A stretch of DNA of 64,000 nucleotides. Source: CBFFRJ01 sp051486985 (GTDB lineage: Bacteria; Pseudomonadota; Gammaproteobacteria; Enterobacterales; Enterobacteriaceae). The stretch is taken from contig NZ_JAHVDV010000008.1 in NCBI RefSeq assembly GCF_051486985.1, forward strand, positions 62,001-126,000, written 5' to 3'. Numbering within the stretch: position 1 is the stretch's first letter; each line of letters starts with the position of its first letter. The notes beneath the pieces are model-generated. The model worked only from the letters and a program-made list of their open reading frames with translations. It had not been told where the DNA came from and made no database searches. A program made the translations under genes and the position numbers. This document shows, piece by piece, positions 1-8,841 of the stretch.

Positions 1-116
1 AGGCGGTTTATGGCCCGCTTTCGGAATACATTGCGGATAACCGCATCCACGCTCTGTCGATCAAAACGTATACGCCGCAGGACTGGGCGCGCGATCGCAA
101 GCTAAATGGTTTTTGA
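1..116 (+). CDS. ibaG: IbaG, BolA-family acid-stress protein (3' end only)
   Basis: Only the last 37 codons are inside the window, read in frame from base 3 to a TGA at 114-116. The tail ends DWARDRKLNGF, which I recognise as the end of IbaG (YrbA), a small BolA-family protein that binds glutaredoxins with Fe-S clusters and is induced by acid in E. coli. The gene sits 52 bases upstream of murA, as in E. coli. The start and most of the BolA fold are off the left edge, so nothing can be said about its promoter. Confidence 0.85.
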   Translation, partial: AVYGPLSEYIADNRIHALSIKTYTPQDWARDRKLNGF

Positions 117-168
117 GCTACGGGCCCGGGCCCGCAGCGCGTGTGAATTTTTAACAGAGAACAGATGA

Positions 169-1428
169 ATGGATAAGTTTCGTGTACAGGGGCCGACACG
201 GCTCCAGGGCGAAGTCACAATTTCAGGCGCAAAAAACGCCGCGCTGCCCATCCTCTTTGCCGCATTGCTGGCTGAAGAGCCGGTAGAAATCCGCAACGTT
301 CCGAAACTGAAAGACATCGATACCACCATGAAGTTACTCAGCCAGCTGGGTATGAAAGTGGAACGTAATGGATCCGTTTGGATCGATGCGAGCAAGGTTA
401 ATGTTTTCTGTGCCCCTTACGATCTGGTTAAAACCATGCGTGCTTCCATCTGGGCGCTGGGACCGTTGGTCGCACGTTTCGGTCAGGGTCAGGTTTCATT
501 GCCCGGCGGCTGTGCTATCGGCGCTCGCCCGGTTGACTTGCATATCACGGGTCTGGAGCAGTTAGGCGCAGAGATTAAGCTGGAAGAAGGTTACGTTAAA
601 GCCAGCGTGCAGGGCCGCCTTAAAGGCGCGCACATTGTGATGGATAAAGTCAGCGTAGGCGCAACGGTGACTATTCTTTCTGCGGCAACGCTTGCAGAAG
701 GCACGACCGTTATTGAAAACGCGGCACGTGAGCCTGAAATTGTTGATACCGCGAACTTCCTCAATGAGCTCGGCGCGAAAATCACCGGTCAGGGTACCGA
801 TCGTATTACGATTGAAGGTGTTGAACGTCTGGGTGGGGGAACCTACAGCGTGCTGCCGGATCGTATCGAAACGGGGACCTTCCTGGTCGCAGCCGCGATT
901 TCGGGCGGCAAGATTTTATGTCGTAACGCTCAGCCGGATACGCTGGATGCCGTTCTCGCTAAACTGCGCGAAGCGGGGGCGGATATCGAAGTGGGTGAGG
1001 ACTGGATTAGCCTTGATATGCATGGTAAACGTCCTAAGGCTGTCACCGTTCGTACCGCACCCCATCCGGCGTTCCCTACAGATATGCAGGCCCAGTTCAC
1101 CCTGCTCAACCTGGTTGCCGAAGGGACGGGTGTTATCACCGAAACGATTTTCGAAAACCGCTTTATGCACATTCCTGAACTGATTCGTATGGGCGCGCAC
1201 GCGGAAATCGAGAGCAATACGGCAATCTGCTACGGCGTTGAAAAATTATCCGGGGCGCAGGTAATGGCAACGGATCTGCGCGCATCTGCAAGCCTGGTGC
1301 TGGCAGGTTGTATTGCGGAAGGTACCACCATTGTTGACCGCATTTACCACATCGACCGTGGCTATGAACGCATTGAAGACAAACTGCGTGCGTTGGGTGC
1401 AAACATCGAACGCGTAAAAGGCGAATAA
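169..1428 (+). CDS. murA: UDP-N-acetylglucosamine 1-carboxyvinyltransferase MurA
   Basis: MurA transfers enolpyruvate from PEP to UDP-GlcNAc, the first committed step of cytoplasmic peptidoglycan precursor synthesis. The 419-residue product has the same length as E. coli MurA. Lys22-Asn23 (SGAKN) and the catalytic Cys115 in PGGCAIG are both present; because this residue is Cys and not Asp, the enzyme should be fosfomycin-sensitive (inference from the family). The start at 169 gives the family N-terminus MDKFRVQGPT. An out-of-frame ATG at 165 overlaps it but meets a stop after two codons. A hairpin terminator follows the gene. Confidence 0.97.
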   Translation: MDKFRVQGPTRLQGEVTISGAKNAALPILFAALLAEEPVEIRNVPKLKDIDTTMKLLSQLGMKVERNGSVWIDASKVNVFCAPYDLVKTMRASIWALGPLVARFGQGQVSLPGGCAIGARPVDLHITGLEQLGAEIKLEEGYVKASVQGRLKGAHIVMDKVSVGATVTILSAATLAEGTTVIENAAREPEIVDTANFLNELGAKITGQGTDRITIEGVERLGGGTYSVLPDRIETGTFLVAAAISGGKILCRNAQPDTLDAVLAKLREAGADIEVGEDWISLDMHGKRPKAVTVRTAPHPAFPTDMQAQFTLLNLVAEGTGVITETIFENRFMHIPELIRMGAHAEIESNTAICYGVEKLSGAQVMATDLRASASLVLAGCIAEGTTIVDRIYHIDRGYERIEDKLRALGANIERVKGE

Positions 1429-1444
1429 TCGTTCACGCGCAACA

Positions 1445-1477
1445 GAGCCCCTCTCAATTCTGACAGGGGCTTTTTAT
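1445..1477 (+). terminator. Rho-independent terminator of murA
   Basis: The inverted repeat AGCCCCT / AGGGGCT is separated by about 12 bases and followed by TTTTTATT. It lies 17 bases after the murA stop codon. Confidence 0.8.
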
Positions 1478-1480
1478 TGT

Positions 1481-1753
1481 TTATTTCATATTTTTTTTCC
1501 GCATCATGCTGGTTCGGTTTATGAACTCATGCGTCACCGGATCATGATAGCGGGAGGGCCATATCACCCAGGGCTCTGTTTCCAGTGCCCGGGCAATAAT
1601 GAGTTCACCCTTCGGCCAGGAGCGACTTAACGCGTTGGCGAGCGTTGAAGAAGACAGCCCATTTTTTCGCGACTCCGCCGCCAGGGATGTCCCTTTTTTA
1701 TGCAGCCCGGCGATGATATCGGCATTGTGCCAGTCAATGAATTTACTCTCCAT
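1481..1753 (-). CDS. sfsB: SfsB/Nlp, Ner-like DNA-binding regulator
   Basis: This 90-residue protein (E. coli SfsB, 92) belongs to the Ner/Nlp family of small helix-turn-helix proteins related to phage Mu Ner. In E. coli extra copies raise maltose-gene expression (sugar fermentation stimulation). The HTH lies at about residues 20-45 (GTSLAAESRKNG...STLANAL). Two adjacent ATG codons exist at 1756 and 1753; I chose 1753 because the protein then starts MESKFIDWHN like the family and a GGGAGGA ribosome site is better spaced. The C-terminal tail differs from E. coli. It is convergent with murA and lies downstream of ispB on the same strand. Confidence 0.9.
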   Translation of the reverse strand: MESKFIDWHNADIIAGLHKKGTSLAAESRKNGLSSSTLANALSRSWPKGELIIARALETEPWVIWPSRYHDPVTHEFINRTSMMRKKNMK

Positions 1754-1968
1754 CATTCCTCCCTGGAAAAAACCTGTTACTACATGACAGTAAGTCTGTG
1801 CATTTACTATACGCATATAAGAGCTATTGCTCTAAAAAGTTCATGTAAGATTTTTAAATTTAGGATTCTATCAAGGCTCAGATATTGAGGTGGAAAAAGA
1901 GGCGGAGAGCTTGCTAATGAGAACTTATTGAAACTTTCCCGTCGGATGACGGGAAAGTTGATGGAGCA

Positions 1969-2940
1969 TTAATGATCGCGTTGAACGGCGATATGAGCCA
2001 GCCCGATAAGCGCCTCGCGCCACGGGGAGTCTGGCAAAATCTGCAAGGCGCTGATGGCTTTGTCAGCCTCTTCTTCTGCACGCTGGCGCGTCCACTCAAG
2101 AGAACCGCACTCCGCCATTGCCTGCAGTACAGGTTCAAGCAGATGTCGACCATTGCCATTTTCAATCGCGTCACGAATCATGCCTGCCTGCTCAGGCGAA
2201 CCATTGTGCATGGCATGAAGTAGCGGGAGAGTTGGCTTTCCTTCGTTAAGATCATCGCCGGTGTTTTTTCCGAGTGTCTCGCCGTCTGCGCTGTAATCCA
2301 GAAGATCGTCGATCAGCTGAAACGCGGTTCCCAGATAGCGGCCATAATCCTGAAGGGCTTTTTCCTGAGCGGGGCTGCACGCTGCCAGCATGCCAGAACA
2401 TTGCGCCGCAGCCTCAAATAAACGCGCTGTTTTACTGTAAATGACGCGCATGTAATTTTCTTCAGTGATGTTCGGATCGTTGACGTTCATCAACTGCAGA
2501 ACTTCACCTTCAGCAATGACATTGACCGCTTCTGACATCACCTCAAGTACACGAAGTGAACCAAGGCTGGTCATCATTTGAAACGCACGGGTATAGATAA
2601 AGTCACCGACCAGCACGCTGGCCGCATTTCCAAAGGCGGCATTGGCCGTCGCCTTTCCACGCCGCATATCGGATTCATCCACAACATCATCATGAAGAAG
2701 CGTTGCCGTGTGGATAAATTCGATCAGCGCAGCAATGGTAACATGCGCATTGCCTTCATATCCCACCGCTCTTGCAGCAAGCACGGCGATCATCGGACGG
2801 ATGCGTTTACCGCCACCGCTAACGATGTAATAACCCAACTGGTTGATTAACTGAACATCCGAGTTGAGCTGCTGCAGGATTGTCGCATTAACACCCGCCA
2901 TATCTTGCGCGGTTAACTCATTGATTTTTTCTAAATTCAT
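1969..2940 (-). CDS. ispB: Octaprenyl diphosphate synthase IspB
   Basis: IspB condenses farnesyl diphosphate with five isopentenyl units to make the C40 side chain of ubiquinone and menaquinone; it is essential in E. coli. At 323 residues it matches the family exactly. The two aspartate-rich Mg2+ sites are visible: DDVVD at residues 84-88 and DDLLD near 210, with GGGKRIRP near 42-49. An upstream in-frame ATG at 2973 would add 11 residues, but the start at 2940 (MNLEKINELT) is the conserved one. It is divergent from rplU, with about 260 bases of shared upstream DNA. Confidence 0.96.
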   Translation of the reverse strand: MNLEKINELTAQDMAGVNATILQQLNSDVQLINQLGYYIVSGGGKRIRPMIAVLAARAVGYEGNAHVTIAALIEFIHTATLLHDDVVDESDMRRGKATANAAFGNAASVLVGDFIYTRAFQMMTSLGSLRVLEVMSEAVNVIAEGEVLQLMNVNDPNITEENYMRVIYSKTARLFEAAAQCSGMLAACSPAQEKALQDYGRYLGTAFQLIDDLLDYSADGETLGKNTGDDLNEGKPTLPLLHAMHNGSPEQAGMIRDAIENGNGRHLLEPVLQAMAECGSLEWTRQRAEEEADKAISALQILPDSPWREALIGLAHIAVQRDH

Positions 2941-3098
2941 CGCAAAAGCCGGGCTTTCAGTCCTGTTTACCACATATCAAAATGGGATAACGAAGGGTTA
3001 CGGGTTAGAATAGTATTGCTGATTGTACTGAAAAAACGCGACAGATAAACGTTGCCGTACAGGTTGTGTTTTTTTTCTTCATGGAGTGATGCAAGCAC

Positions 3099-3127
3099 TT
3101 GTCAAAGGCTCGCGTTTTGCGTAATAT
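3099..3127 (+). promoter_or_regulatory. Sigma-70 promoter for rplU-rpmA
   Basis: TTGTCA at 3099-3104 and TAATAT at 3122-3127 are spaced by 17 bases, directly upstream of rplU. A GC-rich stretch just after the -10 box (CGCGCCC) is the discriminator expected of a stringently controlled ribosomal protein promoter. Assigned from sequence only. Confidence 0.7.
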
Positions 3128-3199
3128 TCGCGCCCTATTGTGAATATTTATAGCGCGCTCTTAATCATTCATAAGGTGTGCGCAGAAGCGGAGTTTTTT

Positions 3200-3511
3200 A
3201 TGTACGCGGTTTTCCAAAGTGGTGGTAAACAACACCGAGTAAGCGAAGGTCAGACCGTTCGCCTGGAAAAGCTGGACATCGCAACTGGCGAAACTATTGA
3301 GTTCGCTGAAGTTCTGATGATCGCAAACGGTGAAGAAGTCAAAATCGGCGTTCCTTTCGTTGATGGCGGCGTAATCAAAGCTGAAATCGTTGCTCACGGT
3401 CGTGGCGAGAAAGTTAAAATTGTTAAGTTTCGTCGTCGTAAACACTATCGTAAGCAGCAGGGCCATCGTCAGTGGTTCACTGATGTGAAAATCACTGGCA
3501 TCAGCGCTTAA
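3200..3511 (+). CDS. rplU: 50S ribosomal protein bL21
   Basis: This 103-residue protein is bL21, which binds 23S rRNA in the large subunit. The start at 3200 gives MYAVFQSGGKQHRV, the family N-terminus; an upstream in-frame ATG at 3140 would add 20 residues not found in the family. The basic motif KFRRRKHYRKQQGHRQ near residue 75 is the rRNA contact. It forms an operon with rpmA, 18 bases downstream, and probably yhbE and obgE. Confidence 0.97.
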   Translation: MYAVFQSGGKQHRVSEGQTVRLEKLDIATGETIEFAEVLMIANGEEVKIGVPFVDGGVIKAEIVAHGRGEKVKIVKFRRRKHYRKQQGHRQWFTDVKITGISA

Positions 3512-3529
3512 GACAGGGGAGCAGATTAA

Positions 3530-3787
3530 ATGGCACATAAAAAGGCTGGCGGCTCGACTCGTAACGGTCGCGATTCAGAAGCTAAACGTCTGGGCGTAAA
3601 ACGCTTTGGCGGCGAAACAGTTCTGGCTGGTAGCATCATCGTTCGTCAACGTGGTACTAAATTCCACGCTGGTTCTAACGTTGGTTGCGGCAAGGACCAC
3701 ACTCTGTTTGCTAAAGCAGACGGTAAAGTGAAATTCGAAGTTAAAGGCCCGAACAACCGTAAATACATCAGCATTGTTGCTGAGTAA
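3530..3787 (+). CDS. rpmA: 50S ribosomal protein bL27
   Basis: bL27 is 85 residues long, as in E. coli. The N-terminus MAHKKAGGSTRNGRDS is the flexible arm that reaches the peptidyl transferase centre. It begins without the cleavable extension seen in Firmicutes. The ribosome site AGGGGAG precedes the ATG. A strong terminator follows, so yhbE and obgE are probably read by partial read-through or from their own promoter. Confidence 0.97.
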   Translation: MAHKKAGGSTRNGRDSEAKRLGVKRFGGETVLAGSIIVRQRGTKFHAGSNVGCGKDHTLFAKADGKVKFEVKGPNNRKYISIVAE

Positions 3788-3812
3788 GTTTTTCGTGGTC
3801 CGGTAACGGATT

Positions 3813-3843
3813 AAAGCCCCGCAACGTGTTGCGGGGCTTTTTA
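3813..3843 (+). terminator. Rho-independent terminator after rpmA
   Basis: A GCCCCGCAAC / GTTGCGGGGC stem with a short loop is followed by TTTTTAC. It separates the ribosomal protein pair from yhbE-obgE. Confidence 0.85.
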
Positions 3844-3882
3844 CATTAAGAGTCCGGTGAAATTCTGACAGGGAATACGGGC

Positions 3883-4848
3883 ATGAAACAGCAGGCAGGC
3901 ATTGGTATCCTTTTGGCGCTGACTACCGCGATGTGCTGGGGAGCATTGCCAATTGCGATGAAGCAAGTGCTGGAAGTGATGGAGCCTCCTACGGTGGTCT
4001 TTTATCGCTTTTTAATGGCAGGAATAGGGCTTGGTACTATTTTAGCGTGTAAACGCAAGCTGCCTCCCATGCGTATTTTCCGTAAGCCCCGTTGGTTGCT
4101 CTTGCTGGCAATCGCCACCGGTGGCCTTTTCGGTAACTTCATCCTTTTTAGCTCCTCCCTGCAATATCTGAGCCCCACAGCATCACAGGTTATAGGTCAG
4201 CTTTCTCCGGTTGGAATGATGATAGCAAGTGTCGTCATTTTAAAAGAGAAAATGCGCGGTACGCAGGTGGTGGGTGCAACAATGCTGCTTTGTGGGCTGT
4301 TGCTCTTTTTTAATACCAGTTTAATTGAAATTTTTACCAGACTGACCGACTACACATGGGGTGTAATTTTTGGCGTGGGTGCTGCAACGGTTTGGGTGAG
4401 CTATGGGGTGGCGCAGAAGATTTTACTGCGTCGTCTGGCCTCACAGCAGATCCTCTTTTTGCTGTACACTTTGTGTACAATAGCGTTGTTGCCCCTTGCG
4501 AAGCCGGAAGTGGTCTTGCAACTGAGTAGCTGGCAAGTGGCATGCCTGATTTTTTGCGGCCTTAACACGCTGGTAGGTTACGGTGCGCTGGCGGAAGCCA
4601 TGGCGCGCTGGCAGGCAGCGCAGGTGAGTGCGTTAATTACCCTTACTCCCCTGTTTACGCTGCTATTTTCAGATTTATTATCAATGGCCTGGCCCGATTT
4701 TTTCGCCAGACCGATGTTAAACCTTATCGGTTATCTCGGTGCGTTTGTCGTGGTTGCGGGAGCGATGTATTCCGCCATTGGCCATCGTCTCTGGGGACGA
4801 TGGCGTAAGCGTGAAGTGATCGCCACTTTGCCCCGCTCAGGCGAATGA
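3883..4848 (+). CDS. yhbE: EamA/DMT-family inner-membrane transporter YhbE
   Basis: This 321-residue protein looks like a ten-helix drug/metabolite transporter made of two EamA repeats (about residues 5-140 and 155-295). The helices are clear: hydrophobic runs start near residues 8, 37, 70, 96, 125, 156, 188, 213, 240 and 270. The basic C-terminal tail (WGRWRKREV) suggests a cytoplasmic end. No substrate is established for the E. coli homologue. It is always next to obgE in enterics; the stop codon is 13 bases before the obgE ATG, suggesting co-transcription. Confidence 0.88.
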   Translation: MKQQAGIGILLALTTAMCWGALPIAMKQVLEVMEPPTVVFYRFLMAGIGLGTILACKRKLPPMRIFRKPRWLLLLAIATGGLFGNFILFSSSLQYLSPTASQVIGQLSPVGMMIASVVILKEKMRGTQVVGATMLLCGLLLFFNTSLIEIFTRLTDYTWGVIFGVGAATVWVSYGVAQKILLRRLASQQILFLLYTLCTIALLPLAKPEVVLQLSSWQVACLIFCGLNTLVGYGALAEAMARWQAAQVSALITLTPLFTLLFSDLLSMAWPDFFARPMLNLIGYLGAFVVVAGAMYSAIGHRLWGRWRKREVIATLPRSGE

Positions 4849-4863
4849 GTAACGGAGAGTAAA

Positions 4864-6036
4864 ATGAAGTTTGTTGATGAAGCGACCATTCTGGTCGTGG
4901 CAGGTGATGGTGGCAATGGTTGTGTGAGCTTCCGTCGCGAAAAATATATTCCGCATGGTGGCCCTGATGGCGGCGATGGCGGCGATGGTGGTGACGTCTG
5001 GCTGGAAGCGGACGAAAACCTGAACACCCTGATAGACTACCGTTTTGAAAAGTCTTTCCGTGCTGAGCGTGGTCAGAATGGTCAGAGCCGCGACTGCACC
5101 GGTAAGCGCGGCAAAGATGTCATTATTAAAGTGCCTATGGGAACGCGCGTAATTGATCAGGGCACTGGCGAAACCATGGGCGACATGACCAACCATGGTC
5201 AGCGTTTGATGGTGGCGAAAGGCGGCTGGCATGGTCTGGGTAACACCCGCTTTAAATCCTCTGTTAACCGTACACCGCGCCAAAAAACGATGGGTACTCC
5301 GGGTGATAAACGCGAATTAGCGCTGGAGCTAATGCTGCTGGCGGATGTCGGTATGCTGGGTATGCCTAATGCCGGTAAATCGACCTTTATTCGCGCCGTG
5401 TCAGCGGCAAAGCCAAAGGTAGCTGATTACCCGTTTACCACGCTTGTTCCGAGTCTGGGCGTGGTGCGTATGGACAACGAAAAGAGCTTTGTTGTCGCCG
5501 ATATTCCAGGACTGATTGAAGGCGCTGCTGAAGGTGCCGGACTCGGTATTCGATTCCTGAAACACCTTGAGCGTTGTCGCGTCCTGCTGCATCTCATTGA
5601 TATTGATCCTATCGACGGCTCCGATCCGGTTGAAAACGCGCGCATTATTGTGGGCGAGTTGGAAAAATACAGCGAGCAACTGGCAGCTAAACCGCGTTGG
5701 CTGGTTTTCAATAAAATTGATCTGATGGACAAAGCGACAGCGGAAGCAAAAGCAAAAGAGATCGCTGATGCTTTAGGCTGGGAAGGCGAGTTTTATCTCA
5801 TCTCCGCTGCCAGCCAGCAAGGGGTGAAAGAGCTCTGCTGGGATGTCATGACCTTCATTATCGAAAACCCGGTGGAGAAAGCGCAGGAAGCCAAACAGCC
5901 TGAGAAAGTCGAGTTTATGTGGGATGATTACCATCGCCAGCAACTCGAAGAAGCCGAGATTGAAGAGGACGATCTGGACGATGACGACTGGGATGAGGAC
6001 GACGAAGAAGGCGTCGAATTTATCTATAAGCGTTAA
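4864..6036 (+). CDS. obgE: Obg-family GTPase ObgE/CgtA
   Basis: ObgE is an essential GTPase linked to 50S assembly, the stringent response and chromosome partition. The 390-residue product has the three family parts: a glycine-rich Obg fold at about 1-158 (GGPDGGDGGDGGDVW), a G domain with P-loop GMPNAGKST at 166-174, DIPGLIEGA (G3) and NKID (G4), and an acidic tail from about 360 (EEDDLDDDDWDEDDEE). The ribosome site AACGGAG precedes the ATG. It shares a bidirectional terminator with convergent dacB. Confidence 0.97.
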   Translation: MKFVDEATILVVAGDGGNGCVSFRREKYIPHGGPDGGDGGDGGDVWLEADENLNTLIDYRFEKSFRAERGQNGQSRDCTGKRGKDVIIKVPMGTRVIDQGTGETMGDMTNHGQRLMVAKGGWHGLGNTRFKSSVNRTPRQKTMGTPGDKRELALELMLLADVGMLGMPNAGKSTFIRAVSAAKPKVADYPFTTLVPSLGVVRMDNEKSFVVADIPGLIEGAAEGAGLGIRFLKHLERCRVLLHLIDIDPIDGSDPVENARIIVGELEKYSEQLAAKPRWLVFNKIDLMDKATAEAKAKEIADALGWEGEFYLISAASQQGVKELCWDVMTFIIENPVEKAQEAKQPEKVEFMWDDYHRQQLEEAEIEEDDLDDDDWDEDDEEGVEFIYKR

Positions 6037-6075
6037 TCTGATACCGGACGTGTAAATCCTATCAGTGTCTGATGA

Positions 6076-6112
6076 AAAGCCGGGTAAGCAGTGCGACTGC
6101 TACCCGGCTTTT
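6076..6112. terminator. Bidirectional terminator between obgE and dacB
   Basis: The long stem AAAAGCCGGGTA / TACCCGGCTTTT has an inner AGCAGT / ACTGCT stem. It is flanked by AAAA on one side and TTTTTT on the other, so it can end transcripts from both strands. The dacB stop codon lies immediately after it. Confidence 0.85.
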
Positions 6113-6115
6113 TTA

Positions 6116-7549
6116 TTAGTTATTCTGATAGATATCTTTGTAGAGGCGGCTTTCAAAACGAACCAGCGGGATGCGGCGATTACGCTGATTGGCAGGCTCG
6201 ACAGCATAACCAGAGAGGTATTGTACAAACGCCATTCTCTGCCCACTTGAGGTAGTGATAAAGCCCGCAAGGTTATACACCCCCTGTAGCGAGCCCGTTT
6301 TGGCCGACACCTTTCCATCGACCCCCGCTTCGTGCAGACCCGCACGGTATTGCAATGAACCGTCATGGCCGGCGAGCGGCAGCATTGAGATGTAGTTAAG
6401 TTCGCTATCGTGTTGCGCGATGTATTGCAGGACCTGCATCATCGTAGAAGGCGCAATCAGGTTATGGCGCGATAGGCCCGAACCATCTGCGATAATGGTA
6501 TTGCCGATGTCCACGCCCGCCTGCTGGCGCAGAATTTGCCTGACGGCATCTGACCCGGCCCTCCAGGTGCCAGGCACCCCAAAGCGTGCATGACCAATCA
6601 TCCTGAAGACGGTATCGGCAATCATATTGTCCGATTTTTTCAGCATGATTTTAAGTAAGTCGTGTAAAGGAGGGGACTGCGTAGTCGCAATGACCGTACC
6701 GGGTTCATTGACCAGCGTCTGGCGTAACAGAGTGCCTGAATAGGTAATGCCAGCCTCTTTGAGTTCCGCCTTCAGGATAGCGCCCGCATAACTGGCTCCG
6801 TCCTGGACTGCGAATGCAAGGGGAAGTGGCTCCGCACGTTGCGGCAGGCAGCCCGTTAATGTGTAACGGTTAAGATCGCCGGGCACCACATCAAGCTCAC
6901 AGTACTGGGTTTCTGCTGAACCGCGTGCGAGCGTCCTGACCTGGCTAAACATATTCACGGGATAGTAAGAGGCGACGCGGATGAAAGCCAAATCCCCTGC
7001 TTTTTGCGCGCTGTAAAGCGAGATGGAGAAACAGTTGCGATCGACAATGGCGGCAGCGGGTGGTGCGCTGAAACACTGCGTCATGTCATTCCAGGGCCAG
7101 CCCGGTGCTTTATCATGACTGGCAAAAACGGAGGTATCGATCAGTACGTTCCCGTCGATTTTATCAATCCCCGATTTTTTCAGCATCGCGACCATATTGC
7201 GAATGTTCTGACGTTTTAGCGTCGGATCACCCCCAAATCGCGCAATAAGATCACCTTTTAATGTACCGCTGTTAACGTTGCCTTTAGTCTCTAAGGTCGT
7301 CGTAAAACGGAAATCCGGACCAAGTTGCAGTAACGCAGCCAGCGCCGTGATGACTTTCTGCGTACTCGCCGGAAGCGCCATTTGCTTGCCGTGATAATCT
7401 ATCTCCGGCTCCTGGGCACCCACTTTTTGTACCATTAACGCAAGGTTCGCGCCGTCAGGAAGCTGATTAATGTACTCGTCGACATTCGCGGCCTGGGCAT
7501 TCAGGGCTATACTGGTGGTCAATCCGATGATAAATCTGGAAAATCGCAT
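6116..7549 (-). CDS. dacB: D-alanyl-D-alanine carboxypeptidase/endopeptidase PBP4
   Basis: DacB (PBP4) is a periplasmic class-C low-molecular-mass penicillin-binding protein that removes terminal D-Ala and cuts peptide cross-links. At 477 residues it equals E. coli PBP4. A signal peptide occupies residues 1-20 (cleaved after AQA). The three penicilloyl-serine transferase motifs are present: STQK at 62-65, SDN (KKSDNMI) near 306, and KTG (SAKTGSLQG) near 417. It is convergent with obgE and divergent from greA. Confidence 0.96.
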   Translation of the reverse strand: MRFSRFIIGLTTSIALNAQAANVDEYINQLPDGANLALMVQKVGAQEPEIDYHGKQMALPASTQKVITALAALLQLGPDFRFTTTLETKGNVNSGTLKGDLIARFGGDPTLKRQNIRNMVAMLKKSGIDKIDGNVLIDTSVFASHDKAPGWPWNDMTQCFSAPPAAAIVDRNCFSISLYSAQKAGDLAFIRVASYYPVNMFSQVRTLARGSAETQYCELDVVPGDLNRYTLTGCLPQRAEPLPLAFAVQDGASYAGAILKAELKEAGITYSGTLLRQTLVNEPGTVIATTQSPPLHDLLKIMLKKSDNMIADTVFRMIGHARFGVPGTWRAGSDAVRQILRQQAGVDIGNTIIADGSGLSRHNLIAPSTMMQVLQYIAQHDSELNYISMLPLAGHDGSLQYRAGLHEAGVDGKVSAKTGSLQGVYNLAGFITTSSGQRMAFVQYLSGYAVEPANQRNRRIPLVRFESRLYKDIYQNN

Positions 7550-7683
7550 AATCTCGCGCTAACAGCCTGGAAACAAGCCGTCATACTACGGTGCATCGAC
7601 CCGGAAAGTAAACGATGACCCATAGTGAACTTCCGGTTAAAATGCGTATCAAATTGAAAAATTGTCGCTGACCTGGAGCTTTG

Positions 7684-7737
7684 TCCCCGGGTCAGTTTTC
7701 TTTTGCTTCTGACCCGGGGCTGTGAGCTTTTTTTGGT
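7684..7737 (+). ncRNA. greA leader hairpin, GraL-like leader RNA
   Basis: The greA leader holds a strong inverted repeat, CCCCGGGTCAG / CTGACCCGGGG (7685-7719), followed by GAGCTTTTTTTGG, 60-115 bases before the greA ATG. In E. coli the greA leader ends prematurely at such a site to give small GraL RNAs, and the match in position and shape suggests the same here. It could instead be a plain attenuator. The exact RNA ends are not visible. Confidence 0.6.
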
Positions 7738-7797
7738 CAGACATAGCAACCGGGGCGGAACAACTGCTCCCTACAGGAATGTTTAAGAGGTATACAA

Positions 7798-8274
7798 ATG
7801 CAAGCTATTCCGATGACCTTACGTGGTGCCGAAAAACTTCGTGAAGAGCTGGACCATCTGAAGTCCGTGCGTCGCCCGGTAATCATTGCCGCCATTGCGG
7901 AAGCCCGTGAACACGGCGACTTGAAAGAGAATGCTGAATATCACGCAGCACGCGAACAGCAGGGTTTCTGCGAAGGTCGAATCAAGGATATTGAGGCAAA
8001 ATTGTCTAACGCTCAGGTCATTGATATTTCGAAAATACCAAACAACGGACGCGTTATTTTCGGCTCAACGGTTACCGTGCTCAATCTCGACAACGATGAA
8101 GAGCAGACTTACCGTATCGTCGGCGATGATGAAGCTGACTTTAAGCAAAATCTTATTTCAGTGAACTCGCCGATTGCCCGCGGTCTGGTCGGCAAAGAAC
8201 AGGACGATGTCGTTAATATCCGTACCCCTGGCGGTGATGTTGAATTTGAAATTATCAAGGTTGAATACCTGTAA
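7798..8274 (+). CDS. greA: Transcript cleavage factor GreA
   Basis: GreA enters the secondary channel of RNA polymerase and stimulates cleavage of backtracked transcripts. The product is 158 residues, the family length. The N-terminal coiled coil (about residues 1-75) includes the acidic tip EAREHGDLKENAEYH near 34-48, which carries the Mg2+-chelating acidic residues. The C-terminal FKBP-like domain starts near 80. A ribosome site AGAGG lies before the ATG. The gene has a hairpin-containing leader and its own terminator, so it is probably monocistronic. Confidence 0.97.
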   Translation: MQAIPMTLRGAEKLREELDHLKSVRRPVIIAAIAEAREHGDLKENAEYHAAREQQGFCEGRIKDIEAKLSNAQVIDISKIPNNGRVIFGSTVTVLNLDNDEEQTYRIVGDDEADFKQNLISVNSPIARGLVGKEQDDVVNIRTPGGDVEFEIIKVEYL

Positions 8275-8319
8275 TCGCTTCGCGTTCGTTGATTGTTGAC
8301 GTATTGTAAAGAAAAGAAA

Positions 8320-8342
8320 AAGGCCGCATGGCGGCCTTTTAA
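8320..8342 (+). terminator. Rho-independent terminator of greA
   Basis: AAAAGGCCGC-ATG-GCGGCCTTTT forms a compact symmetric stem 46 bases after the greA stop codon. A and T runs on either side would also allow use from the yhbY side. Confidence 0.8.
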
Positions 8343-8426
8343 CAACTCCATGAGCATGGCATTTTGCTCGTCTACTGTCGAAAACCCCTCGTTTTACACA
8401 GATTTTGTGTTCAATTAAGGATATCC

Positions 8427-8720
8427 TTAGCGCGGTAGCGAGATTTTGCGCTCTTTAGCAGGACGATAAAGCACCAGCGTTTTACCGATGACCTGTACAT
8501 TACAGGCGCCGGTTTCGCGCACGATAGCTTCCACGATCAGGGTTTTATTCTCGCGGTCTTCGGTAGCGATTTTGACCTTGATAAGCTCATGGTGCTCTAA
8601 CGCTTGTTCGATCTCGGCCAGCACCCCTTCGGTCAGACCATTGTTGCCAAGCATAACAACTGGCTTGAGCGGATGTGCCAGACCTTTCAGGTGCTGTTTT
8701 TGTTTAGTACTAAGATTCAT
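8427..8720 (-). CDS. yhbY: CRM-domain ribosome-associated RNA-binding protein YhbY
   Basis: This 97-residue protein is a single CRM (YhbY-like) domain, known to associate with pre-50S particles in E. coli and related to plant splicing proteins. The diagnostic loop GNNGLTEGV lies near residues 25-33, after KGLAHPLKPVVML. It is divergent from rlmE, which modifies 23S rRNA, so the pair may share assembly-related control (inference). The start MNLSTKQKQHLKG matches the family. Confidence 0.94.
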   Translation of the reverse strand: MNLSTKQKQHLKGLAHPLKPVVMLGNNGLTEGVLAEIEQALEHHELIKVKIATEDRENKTLIVEAIVRETGACNVQVIGKTLVLYRPAKERKISLPR

Positions 8721-8841
8721 CGTATATTTTGCTTACGTTGGGATTGAAAACGGGTCATTCTACCGCCATCTCCCTAATATCACCAAATCGCTGCGTGGAA
8801 TTTTACGTTGCTGTATATGATGAACCCGGACGGAATGTTAA

